Below the pieces are notes generated by a model that did not search any database, had not been told where the DNA came from, and worked only from the letters and a program-made list of their open reading frames with translations. A stretch of DNA of 22,336 bases from an uncultured Acetatifactor sp. (GTDB lineage: Bacteria; Bacillota; Clostridia; Lachnospirales; Lachnospiraceae), in NCBI GenBank assembly GCA_910584235.1, contig CAJTZD010000058.1:1-22336 (forward strand), given 5' to 3'. Of this stretch, positions 15,436-22,336 are shown piece by piece. The stretch's first letter is position 1. The number at the start of each line of letters is the position of its first letter. The position numbers and the translations under genes were made by a program.

Positions 15436-16182
15436 ATGAAGTATGTAAAATGTATCAGCTTATTCATTGTATATCCCCTGCTTGTGCTGGGGCTGGGGTT
15501 TTATGCAGGCGTAAGGTCTTCCCATTACTTTTACCCGGAGAGGGAAAGCAGGGAGGAACAGGAAGATTTTTTTGAGACGTCCATGGATGAGGGAGCGCAG
15601 GGCGGACAAGCTTCGGAGCTGACAGGAGAGAGTCTGGCAGCGAAGGATGAGGCCGGACAAAAGGCGGAAGATGAATTGCTGCCCGTACTGCCTGAGGAGA
15701 CGGATATGGGCCAGGCTCAGGAAGTGATGGTCTCTGCGGAGACCCTCTGTGTGGACACGAAATATGTGCTGGAAGAGACGGATATCCTGTACCATACGGT
15801 GGTGGAGACGACATGGAGGCTGCCTGCCAAGTATGTGGGGATGAACAGGGAGCAGTTTTTGCAGGCCATGGAGGTCTATGAGGCTTTTCCGCCTTTGTCG
15901 GAACTGGAGCGGGGCTTTGTGGGACTTGAGGTATTGTCTTTTTCCAGAGAGCGGGTAGTGGTTCGCATGGACTATAAGTTTGTCCAACCCAGCAGCAGTT
16001 TCTATCTGGCTGTGTATGACAATAAGGTAGTAGTTTATCTGGAGGATATGCAGACAGTGTACATTGAGACGGATATCCGGCTGGATTCGCTGCCTGCAAC
16101 TCTGCAACAGAATATCATTGATATGATGTGGATTCGGGATGAGGAGGAACTGTACAGTTTTCTGGAGAATTATTCCAGTTAG
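15436..16182 (+). CDS. Membrane-anchored protein with BofC-like C-terminal region
   Basis: A 248-residue protein: one N-terminal membrane helix (residues 5-22, ISLFIVYPLLVLGLGFYAG), an acidic Gln/Glu-rich linker (about 30-80), then a folded external region. The end (DNKVVVYLEDMQTVYIETDI, then LPATLQQNI and DEEELYSFLENYSS) resembles the C-terminal domain of BofC, the forespore checkpoint protein acting on SpoIVB signalling. The match is by pattern, so this could instead be a conserved Lachnospiraceae family of unknown role. ATG 15436 follows AAGGAG (15424-15429). A sporulation role would fit the neighbouring yqfC/yqfD. Confidence 0.6.
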   Translation: MKYVKCISLFIVYPLLVLGLGFYAGVRSSHYFYPERESREEQEDFFETSMDEGAQGGQASELTGESLAAKDEAGQKAEDELLPVLPEETDMGQAQEVMVSAETLCVDTKYVLEETDILYHTVVETTWRLPAKYVGMNREQFLQAMEVYEAFPPLSELERGFVGLEVLSFSRERVVVRMDYKFVQPSSSFYLAVYDNKVVVYLEDMQTVYIETDIRLDSLPATLQQNIIDMMWIRDEEELYSFLENYSS

Positions 16183-16322
16183 CGGAAAGGTTGAAACAGG
16201 CTCCGATCAGAGCGTGGCGATGGGACAGATTTTTGGGGAAAGCTGCTTGGCGGGAAAAAGAGGATGTTTTGCGAGTGAGCGCAGGAGCGAAAGATGAAGG
16301 GCGGAAACAAGGAGAGCGGTTC

Positions 16323-17627
16323 ATGGGAAATACGGTGGGAATCGTAGGCGGCGGAGCCGCCGGGATGATGGCTGCAATCACGGCGGCGAGGCGGGGCGGA
16401 AAAGTCACGCTGCTTGAGGGGAACGATAGACTGGGGAAAAAGATACTTTCTACCGGTAATGGGAAGTGCAATCTGGGAAATGAGAGTCTGGGAGCGGCGG
16501 ATTATTATACCGGGCGGCCGGACATGCTGGAGGAGTTTCTCGGGCGGTTCGGCACGGCGGACACGGTTTCTTTTTTCAAAGGCATCGGACTGATGACAAA
16601 GAGCCGCGGCGGCTACCTGTATCCGGCCTGCGAGCAGGCGGCGGCCGTGCTGGACGTGCTGCGGTATGAGGTGAAAGCCGCGGGCGTGGAGGTGGTGACG
16701 GATTTCAAGGCGGAGTCCGTCCGGCGGGGCAGGAGGGCAAAGCTGTTTGAAGTGCATGGGACAGGAGGCATCCGCTCCTTTGACCGCATCATCCTGGCCT
16801 GCGGGGGAAAGGCTGCGCCGAAGACAGGGTCTGACGGCAGCGGATACCGGATTGCAGAGCAGCTGGGACATAGCCTGGTTCCCACGGTTCCGGCGCTGGT
16901 ACAGCTGCGGTGCAGGGAAGAATATCTGAAAGCAGTGGCCGGAGTCAGGGCGGAGGCGCAGATAAGCGTGTATTTCCAGGGGAAACGGATGGCGCAGGAG
17001 CGCGGGGAGCTGCAGCTGACGGAGTATGGGGTATCCGGCATTCCGGTGTTCCAACTGAGCCGCACGGTGAATTACATATTGGCGGGAGGACGGCGCGTTT
17101 TGGAGAGTCGCCCCTCTGGCGGATGCCGGAATCCGGAGAGAGGGAACGTGACAGAAAAAGACATAAAAATAGTCATTGACTTCCTGCCGGAGGTAACGGA
17201 AGAGGAATTTAAGACACTGTACAGGGAAAGAATGCTTTTACAGGGGCAGCGCACGGTGGAGGAATTTTTTACGGGTATGCTCCATAAAAAGCTAATGCTT
17301 CTATTTATAAAGCTGGCAGGATTAAAGCCCGGGGAAGCAGCAGGACAGGCGGACGAACGGAAGCTTAAAAGGGTCTTTGAACTGTGCAGGAGTTTGACGC
17401 TCCATGTGATTGGCAGCAATTCCTATGACAATGCCCAGGTCTGCGCGGGAGGCGTGCCGCTGGAGGAAGTGACAGGGGAACTGGAGTCGAAACTTGTGCC
17501 GGGGCTTTACTTTGCCGGAGAGCTTCTGGACGTGGACGGCCGCTGCGGAGGGTATAATTTGCAGTGGGCATGGTGCAGCGGCTTTATAGCGGGCTGTGGA
17601 GCTGTAGGTTTGAGTTTGAAGAAGTAA
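16323..17627 (+). CDS. HI0933-like FAD-dependent oxidoreductase (aminoacetone oxidase family)
   Basis: A 434-residue flavoprotein. The N-terminal Rossmann motif GIVGGGAAGMMAA binds FAD, followed by the family-specific KKILSTGNGKCNLGN. The end has PGLYFAGELLDVDGRCGGYN, which closes the FAD site in this group. The family (YhiN/HI0933 type) is widespread but its physiological substrate is unsettled. ATG 16323 is chosen for AAGGAG (16309-16314); the frame is open to 16191 but the extra 44 residues (WRWDRFLGKAAWREKED...) are not conserved-looking. It is followed by a second, unrelated FAD enzyme. Confidence 0.9.
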   Translation: MGNTVGIVGGGAAGMMAAITAARRGGKVTLLEGNDRLGKKILSTGNGKCNLGNESLGAADYYTGRPDMLEEFLGRFGTADTVSFFKGIGLMTKSRGGYLYPACEQAAAVLDVLRYEVKAAGVEVVTDFKAESVRRGRRAKLFEVHGTGGIRSFDRIILACGGKAAPKTGSDGSGYRIAEQLGHSLVPTVPALVQLRCREEYLKAVAGVRAEAQISVYFQGKRMAQERGELQLTEYGVSGIPVFQLSRTVNYILAGGRRVLESRPSGGCRNPERGNVTEKDIKIVIDFLPEVTEEEFKTLYRERMLLQGQRTVEEFFTGMLHKKLMLLFIKLAGLKPGEAAGQADERKLKRVFELCRSLTLHVIGSNSYDNAQVCAGGVPLEEVTGELESKLVPGLYFAGELLDVDGRCGGYNLQWAWCSGFIAGCGAVGLSLKK

Positions 17628-17705
17628 TAGGGATAGGAATTGAGGAAAAGGGGGGCGGACATATGACGCCCGCAGAGGGAAGCTGGAATCCTGGCAGGAA
17701 CAGGC

Positions 17706-17726
17706 GGGGAAAGAGATGCTTTCCCC
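17706..17726 (+). terminator. Short hairpin between the two FAD genes
   Basis: GGGGAAAG (17706-17713) pairs with CTTTCCCC (17719-17726) around a 5-base loop. It is followed by TGTAGATAAAAATTT, not a clean T run, so termination is uncertain. A second small hairpin (GGGCG/CGCCC) lies upstream at about 17655-17675. Confidence 0.4.
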
Positions 17727-17764
17727 TGTAGATAAAAATTTGACAGATAAGGACGGGGGTTTAC

Positions 17765-19420
17765 ATGCTTCGGGTCAATCAGGTGAAATTGAAGACAGGG
17801 CATTCGGAGGCTGACCTGCGCAGGCAGACAGCCTCCATATTGCGGGTGCCCGAACAGAATATAACGGAATTAAGAATTGTCCGGCAGTCCATTGACGCCA
17901 GGAAGAAACCTGTGATTTTTTACAGCTATTCTATGGATGTGGCGGTGCGGGACGAGGAGAAGATACTACATAGATTTCGGGGCAAGGAAAATCTGGTGTG
18001 CAGGTCTGTTCAGGAGGAATATCGTTTCCCGGCATCCGGGAGCCGGAAGAGAAAATCCCCTGTAATCATAGTGGGGACAGGCCCGGCAGGGCTTTTCTGC
18101 GGATATTTCCTGGCCCTGCACGGATACCGCCCCATACTGTTAGAGCGGGGCAGATGCGTGGAGGAGCGCCAGAGGGATGTGGAGGCTTTCTGGGAGACAG
18201 GGAAGCTGGATACCGCATCCAACGTGCAGTTCGGCGAGGGCGGAGCGGGGACATTCTCCGACGGAAAGCTGAATACGCTGGTAAAGGATAAGGACGGCAG
18301 GAACAGGGCGGTGCTGGAGACTTTCGTGAAATTCGGTGCGAAAGAGAGCATCTGCTACGAGGCAAAGCCCCATATCGGTACGGATGTACTCTGTACTGTA
18401 GTAAAGCGGATGCGGGAGGAAATCATCCGGCTGGGCGGAGAAGTGCGTTTTGAGAGCCAGGTGACGGATATCCGCGTGGAAGCGGGACGGGTGAAAGGCG
18501 TGACGGTAGAGGGGCCGGGTATAGCAAAAAGATCGGCCTTTGTGGAAAGCGGGCAGTTAGTACTGGCCATCGGCCACAGCGCTCGGGATACTTTTTCCAT
18601 GCTGATGAAACGCGGAGTGCCAATGGAGGCAAAATCCTTTGCCGTGGGACTTCGGGTAGAGCATCCCCAGCAGATGATAAACGAGAACCAGTACGGAGCG
18701 GCACAGCCGGGGGATCTGGGCGCTGCACCTTATAAGGTGACGGCAAAGGCAAAAAACGGCAGAGGCGTCTATTCATTCTGCATGTGTCCCGGCGGATATG
18801 TGGTGAACGCTTCCTCCCAGGAGGGACACACGGCAGTGAACGGCATGAGCTACAGCGGCCGGGACGGCAAAAATGCCAACAGTGCCATTATAGTCACCGT
18901 GACGCCGGAGGATTTCGGGTCAGTGCATCCGTTGGCGGGAATCGAGTTTCAGAGACGGCTGGAGGAGAGAGCCTATGCCGTGGGAGGCGGGAAGATTCCG
19001 GTGCAGCGGTATGGCGATTTCAGACGTTGCGTAGAATCGGGCGCGGCCCATGAAATGCTACAGCAGACGGGAGACTGCGTCCGGGGTACAGATGCCGCTC
19101 TGATGCCCCAGTGCAAGGGAACCTGGACATGGGCTGACGTAAGCCGGATCCTGCCAAAGGCATGCAACGAGGCCATCGTAGAGGGCATGGAGGCTTTCGG
19201 CAGGCAGATCGCCGGTTTCGACCGCCCCGATGCCTGCCTGTCCGGGGTAGAGAGCCGCACCTCGTCACCGGTGCGCATTCACCGGGACGAACGGCTACAG
19301 TCGCAAATCCGGGGACTGTATCCCTGCGGTGAGGGGGCCGGCTTCGCCGGGGGAATCGTCTCCGCTGCCATGGACGGCATCCGGGTGGCAGAGGCCATTG
19401 CCAGGGAGTATGCGCCCTAA
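17765..19420 (+). CDS. FAD-dependent dehydrogenase, COG2509 type
   Basis: A 551-residue flavoprotein. Residues 1-90 form a small N-terminal domain (LRVNQVKLKTGHSEADLRRQ) typical of this uncharacterised group. The Rossmann motif VGTGPAGLFCGYFLA follows (about 103-117), then NVQFGEGGAGTFSDGKLNT near residue 153 and a C-terminal YPCGEGAGFAGGIVSAAMDG that closes the FAD site. The family has about 450-560 residues in Firmicutes and no agreed substrate. ATG 17765 has a G-rich site (GGGGG) 6 bases upstream. It is unrelated in domain order to the preceding HI0933-like enzyme. Confidence 0.88.
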   Translation: MLRVNQVKLKTGHSEADLRRQTASILRVPEQNITELRIVRQSIDARKKPVIFYSYSMDVAVRDEEKILHRFRGKENLVCRSVQEEYRFPASGSRKRKSPVIIVGTGPAGLFCGYFLALHGYRPILLERGRCVEERQRDVEAFWETGKLDTASNVQFGEGGAGTFSDGKLNTLVKDKDGRNRAVLETFVKFGAKESICYEAKPHIGTDVLCTVVKRMREEIIRLGGEVRFESQVTDIRVEAGRVKGVTVEGPGIAKRSAFVESGQLVLAIGHSARDTFSMLMKRGVPMEAKSFAVGLRVEHPQQMINENQYGAAQPGDLGAAPYKVTAKAKNGRGVYSFCMCPGGYVVNASSQEGHTAVNGMSYSGRDGKNANSAIIVTVTPEDFGSVHPLAGIEFQRRLEERAYAVGGGKIPVQRYGDFRRCVESGAAHEMLQQTGDCVRGTDAALMPQCKGTWTWADVSRILPKACNEAIVEGMEAFGRQIAGFDRPDACLSGVESRTSSPVRIHRDERLQSQIRGLYPCGEGAGFAGGIVSAAMDGIRVAEAIAREYAP

Positions 19421-19554
19421 ATGGAGCATGCACCTTGAAAGAGTGTATGATACAGTGTATGAGATCCGGAAGCAGAGTCTGAAATCGAGAGATCCGGAGC
19501 GGATTGAGAGACATTTACGTCATAAAAATCTGAGGAAAAGGGAGGACGAATACC

Positions 19555-19776
19555 ATGAACATGGACGAGAGAATCGCGCGCATCAACGCGCTGTACCATA
19601 AATCCCAGGCCGAGGGGCTTACAGAAGAGGAAAAGGCAGAACAGGCGCAGCTGCGCAAGGAATATGTGGCCAGCGTCAGGGCGAACCTGCGGGGCCAGCT
19701 GGACAGCATCACCATCGAGCGCCCCGATGGCACCACCGAGAACCTGGGCGAGAAGTTTGGAAAGAAGTCCCGCTAA
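19555..19776 (+). CDS. UPF0291 (DUF896, YnzC-like) protein
   Basis: A 73-residue soluble protein with two predicted helices: MDERIARINALYHKSQAEGL and EEEKAEQAQLRKEYVASVRA, then NLRGQLDSI and a basic end. This is the complete YnzC/DUF896 pattern (the family is about 60-80 residues). The function is unknown; in Bacillus the ynzC gene is under LexA control, but no LexA box is seen here. GGGAGGACG (19540-19548) precedes ATG 19555. An overlapping frame from 19428 to 19601 lacks family support. Confidence 0.9.
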   Translation: MNMDERIARINALYHKSQAEGLTEEEKAEQAQLRKEYVASVRANLRGQLDSITIERPDGTTENLGEKFGKKSR

Positions 19777-19958
19777 GCCGTGCTGCTTTTTCCAACGGAT
19801 AGACCTGGAACACTCGAATTTTAATGTATGGTGGTGCGGCTGGCCGTACGGTTTAGGATGCGGAGCCTAAGTTCAGTTCAGGATTGCTGCCGCGGAAATT
19901 CCCAAAGGCATGCATGAGGCAGGAAATCGCCCGCAGCGGCATATCGAAAGGATATAGA
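19777..19958 (+). other. Gene-free leader with nested pairing
   Basis: This 182-base gap before the folate gene holds no ORF with support. GAATTT (19816-19821) and GCGGC (19836-19840) are complementary, in nested order, to AAATTC (19896-19901) and GCCGC (19889-19893); inside lie TTAGG/CCTAA (19853-19857/19866-19870). This could be a folded leader RNA. I do not recognise a known riboswitch. Confidence 0.3.
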
Positions 19959-20534
19959 ATGGAAGAGAAAATAAATAAGCGCGAAATCAGAAGAAAGATT
20001 TTGCGGCAGCGGGACAGCCTGAGCGCGGAGGCGCGAAAAAAGGGTGACATCCTGCTGACAGAACGAATTCTGGGACATCAATGGTTCTACCGCTCGGAAT
20101 ACTTCCTCTGCTACGTGAACTATGGAAGCGAAATCTCTACCAGGGACATCCTGACGGAGGCGCTAAAGGCAGGCAAGAAAGTATATGTGCCCAAAGTGCT
20201 GGCAGACAAAGAGCCGGAGATGGCCTTTTTCAGAATAGATGCGTTGGAGGATCTGATCACAGGCTACAAAGGAATACCGGAGCCTGCAGGAGATACGGAA
20301 ATCTACTCCTATACCCCGGACAGGGCAGAGCAGAGCCTTATGCTGATGCCGGGCGTGGCCTTTGACCCGTTCCGGAACAGACTGGGGTACGGTAAAGGCT
20401 TCTACGACCGGTTCCTGGCGGACAAGGCAAAGCTGCAGCTGCGCACCATAGCCGCAGGCTACCGATGCCAGCTCCTGGACGAATTGCCCGCAGGCCCCAT
20501 GGACATCAGGCCCTGTCAGATTATCTGTGTCTAG
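19959..20534 (+). CDS. 5-formyltetrahydrofolate cyclo-ligase
   Basis: A 191-residue cytosolic enzyme that converts 5-formyl-THF to 5,10-methenyl-THF with ATP, returning stored folate to the active pool. The conserved end R139-N-RLGYGKGFYDRFL (about 139-153) contains the ATP and Mg site. The N-terminal KREIRRKILRQRDSLS is the family's basic phosphate-binding helix. ATG 19959 follows GAAAGGAT (19946-19953); an upstream in-frame start at 19884 lacks a site and adds non-family residues. Length and motifs are complete, so the enzyme should be active. It ends at 20534, where the exporter frame begins. Confidence 0.93.
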   Translation: MEEKINKREIRRKILRQRDSLSAEARKKGDILLTERILGHQWFYRSEYFLCYVNYGSEISTRDILTEALKAGKKVYVPKVLADKEPEMAFFRIDALEDLITGYKGIPEPAGDTEIYSYTPDRAEQSLMLMPGVAFDPFRNRLGYGKGFYDRFLADKAKLQLRTIAAGYRCQLLDELPAGPMDIRPCQIICV

Positions 20535-21327
20535 CATATCTGTGTCAGGAGCTAAATCTATGTCAGGCGTTGCAATTATGTCTGGCGGCACCACTGCACT
20601 TGGCAGTTCAGGGACGGAATCTATGGCGGAGGAGTCTGTCCAAAACAGGGGAGAACAAGAGAAATCCAGAGACAACCGCAGACGCGAAAGCGCCAAAAAA
20701 TCAAAAAACCCCAAAAACATGCCAAACTATCCCCTGCTTTCCAATATCCGGTATTACTACAGGCTGCTCTACCGGGAATTTCCCCGTTTGGCCGCCTGCC
20801 ATGCCGTTACTGTCATTGGCGGGATACTGCTTCCTTTTATGGGCATCCTTATGCCGGGCATTGTGCTGAGCCAGGTATCGGCCGGCGAACTTTTCCGGGG
20901 TCTGGCGCTGATAGCGCTGGCAGGCGGCGTCATGCTGCTTGGCGGTGCCATTGTTTCCCAGGTGAACTCTAAAACCTATTTTTTCGAGAACATGTTCCGC
21001 AATATCCTGTTTGGAGAGGTAGTCCTGAAAGAGACCAGATGCCTCTATCGATATGTGGAATATGACGAACAGAAAAAAATCACCAAGAGAGCCTATCAGT
21101 CTCTGGATAGCGGGGACTGGTCGGTGTGCTACCGGATGCTGAGTATTCCCAAGGAACTGGTGGTGAATGCGGCCTGTTTCCTCCTGTATTCATCGGTGCT
21201 GGGCACCTTAAAGCCCTGGCTGGTGGCGCTGCTTTTGGGATTGTCCCTGGCAAATTACGGGGTATTTCGGATGAAGAACCGCTGGCAGCTTGCCCTCAGA
21301 AATGAGTTTGCCCAGTCCGGCCGGTAA
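20527..21327 (+). pseudogene. ABC exporter, membrane-domain fragment
   Basis: The recognisable gene probably starts at ATG 20623 or ATG 20719; the frame is open from 20527 but its first part (SMSGVAIMSGG...) is a low-complexity repeat. From about 20719 it reads PNYPLLSNIRYYYRLLYREF, then hydrophobic helices (VIGGILLPFMGILMPGIVLS; LIALAGGVMLLGGAIV; LVALLLGLSLANYGVF) of a type-IV ABC exporter membrane domain. It stops at 21327, where the second half of the membrane domain should be. The ATPase part of the same gene type resumes at about 21331 in another frame. Roughly 150-250 residues have been lost by one deletion. Confidence 0.75.
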
Positions 21328-21330
21328 CCT

Positions 21331-22081
21331 GCGGATAGCGCCTGGAGAGAAAGTGGCGCTGCTGGGAGTCAACGGCGCAGGGAAGTCTACCCTGGTAAAG
21401 CTGCTCTGCGGCCTGTACGAGCCGGATGCCGGGAAAATCCTGATCAATGGAGTGGATACCGCCACACTGCCCAAGCGGGCTCTGTACGATCTGTTTTCCG
21501 TGGTATTCCAGGAGGCCACCATCTTCCCCTACCCGGTGGGCTGCAACCTCTCTTTCCGAAAGCTGGAGGAGACGGACGAAGAGAGGGCTTGGGCAGCGCT
21601 TCGGGAAGCCGGCCTGGAGGAGTCTTTCAGGGAACGGGACATCAAAATGGACTCCTATATGACCAAAACCGCTTTCGAGGACGGTGTGGAACTGTCGGGA
21701 GGGCAGGCTCAGCGGTTCCTCCTGGCCAGAGCGCTGTATAAAAACGGGAACATCCTGGTTTTGGACGAGCCCACCTCAGCGCTGGATCCAATCGCAGAGA
21801 GCGAAATATACCAGGAATATGTGAAAATCAGCAGAGGGCGCACCTCTCTGTTCATCTCCCACAGGCTGGCCAGCACCAAGTTCTCGGACAGAATCCTTTT
21901 TCTGGAGAATGGACGAGTCCTGGAAGAGGGCACCCATGAAGAACTGATGGCTCTGGGAGGAAGCTACGCCCACATGTTCGAGATACAGTCCCGCTACTAC
22001 GCCGAATCAAAAAAAGAGCGGGACGGCTGCCAGTCAGACCCAAATTCCACAGAAAGCGAGGCCGTACAACATGCCGGATGA
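21331..22081 (+). pseudogene. ABC exporter, ATPase-domain fragment
   Basis: The frame (ATG 21290, of which the first codons overlap the membrane fragment) reads NLRIAPGEKVALLGVNGAGK (Walker A), FSVVFQEATIFPYPV (Q loop), ELSGGQAQRFLLARAL (signature), ILVLDEPTSALDP (Walker B) and FISHRLAS (H loop), so the catalytic set is complete. What is missing is the join: the first beta strands of the ATPase and the end of the membrane domain. It could make a free ATPase subunit, but as an exporter it is broken. The stop overlaps the start of the next gene by 11 bases. Confidence 0.8.
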
Positions 22082-22190
22082 TTTGACAAGCAAGATTCCC
22101 TGGAAAGAAACTATCAGATATATTAAAAATATGTTTTCTTATATACAGAAAATTGATAATAGCTATTTTCCCCTGGCAACTCTCATGTAA
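22071..22190 (+). pseudogene. Second ABC exporter gene, truncated after 39 codons
   Basis: ATG 22071 lies inside the end of the upstream ATPase frame, as expected for translationally coupled exporter pairs. The peptide reads KIPWKETIRYIKNMF, then SYIQKIDNSYFPLATLM, which resembles the N-terminal lead into the first membrane helix of type-IV exporters, and ends at TAA 22188-22190. No membrane domain or ATPase follows. It is the head of the partner half-exporter, cut by a deletion or insertion near 22185. Confidence 0.6.
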
Positions 22191-22261
22191 TGGCGAATTA
22201 AATGTAAAAAATCAGAAAGGAAAAGCACAGTCCAGACGGAAACGGCTAAGTCAAGAAATAT

Positions 22262-22290
22262 TTGTGAAATTACAAGAATGATGTTATAAT
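22262..22290 (+). promoter_or_regulatory. Strong promoter reading off the right edge
   Basis: -35 TTGTGA (22262-22267), a 17-base spacer and a perfect -10 TATAAT (22285-22290). The transcript would begin inside the right repeat copy, at about 22296-22300. Its gene lies outside the window. Confidence 0.65.
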
Positions 22291-22336
22291 ACCTAAGTGA
22301 AGTATCATATTCAGGGCAGAGAGAAAGGACAGCCTT
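22285..22336 (+). repeat. 52-base repeat, right copy
   Basis: Direct repeat of 5593-5644 with four differences. It begins exactly at the TATAAT of a good promoter and ends at the window edge, so its real length is unknown. It contains the same AGAGAAAGGA and the start of the same potential hairpin as the left copy. Confidence 0.7.

Noticed and set aside
16179..17054. Long minus-strand frame of 291 codons
   Set aside because: It lies wholly antisense to the HI0933-like gene, is rich in Pro, Arg and His as expected from a GC-rich shadow frame, and has no start signal.
19428..19601. Small plus-strand frame MHLERVYDTVYEIRKQ... before and overlapping UPF0291
   Set aside because: No clear ribosome site, no known family, and nearly 50 bases overlap with a well-supported gene that has its own site.

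Overview
The window looks like a chromosomal segment of a spore-forming, low-to-medium GC Firmicute, most likely a Lachnospiraceae-type gut Clostridium. The reasons are strong AGGAGG ribosome sites, the yqfC-yqfD-phoH-ybeY sporulation and rRNA-processing block, a FeoB followed by a small Cys-rich partner, a DtxR-like iron or manganese regulator, and an LplB/LplA-type oligosaccharide transport locus. No rRNA, tRNA or CRISPR array was seen.

Layout. (1) 1-2800: the end of feoB, its Cys-rich membrane partner, and a convergent DtxR/MntR-type regulator with a dyad in its promoter. (2) 2800-6310: a decayed accessory zone. It holds a relic of a replication/mobilisation module, a permease fragment, a LysR fragment fused to a TetR gene broken by a deletion and a stop codon, an intact membrane-anchored alpha/beta hydrolase, and a truncated, frameshifted AraC gene. 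(3) 6310-9030: a collapsed oligosaccharide-uptake operon. The first permease is joined in frame to the tail of a second permease, then to the tail of a solute-binding lipoprotein whose last codons are inverted. An intact vapBC toxin-antitoxin pair follows, then the last 95 or so codons of a glycoside hydrolase. (4) 9045-20534: intact housekeeping and sporulation genes, all on the plus strand: pyrimidine-nucleoside phosphorylase, yqfC, yqfD, phoH, ybeY, a MOP-family flippase, a BofC-like membrane protein, two unrelated FAD oxidoreductases, a UPF0291 protein and 5-formyltetrahydrofolate cyclo-ligase. (5) 20527-22336: an ABC exporter with an internal deletion, a second exporter gene cut off after 39 codons, then a good promoter running off the right edge.

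The main theme of the accessory parts is repeated internal deletion: at least seven junctions where the front of one gene meets the back of another. A 52-base repeat (48 identical) starts exactly at a -10 box in two places, 5593 and 22285. The left copy is orphaned and the right copy sits at the window edge. The most unusual single observation is an inversion of under 100 bases between 6-base inverted repeats at 7810-7907; reversing it restores the end of the solute-binding protein. I do not see a clearly new multi-gene system; the novelty lies in the decay pattern, the repeat leader and the micro-inversion.
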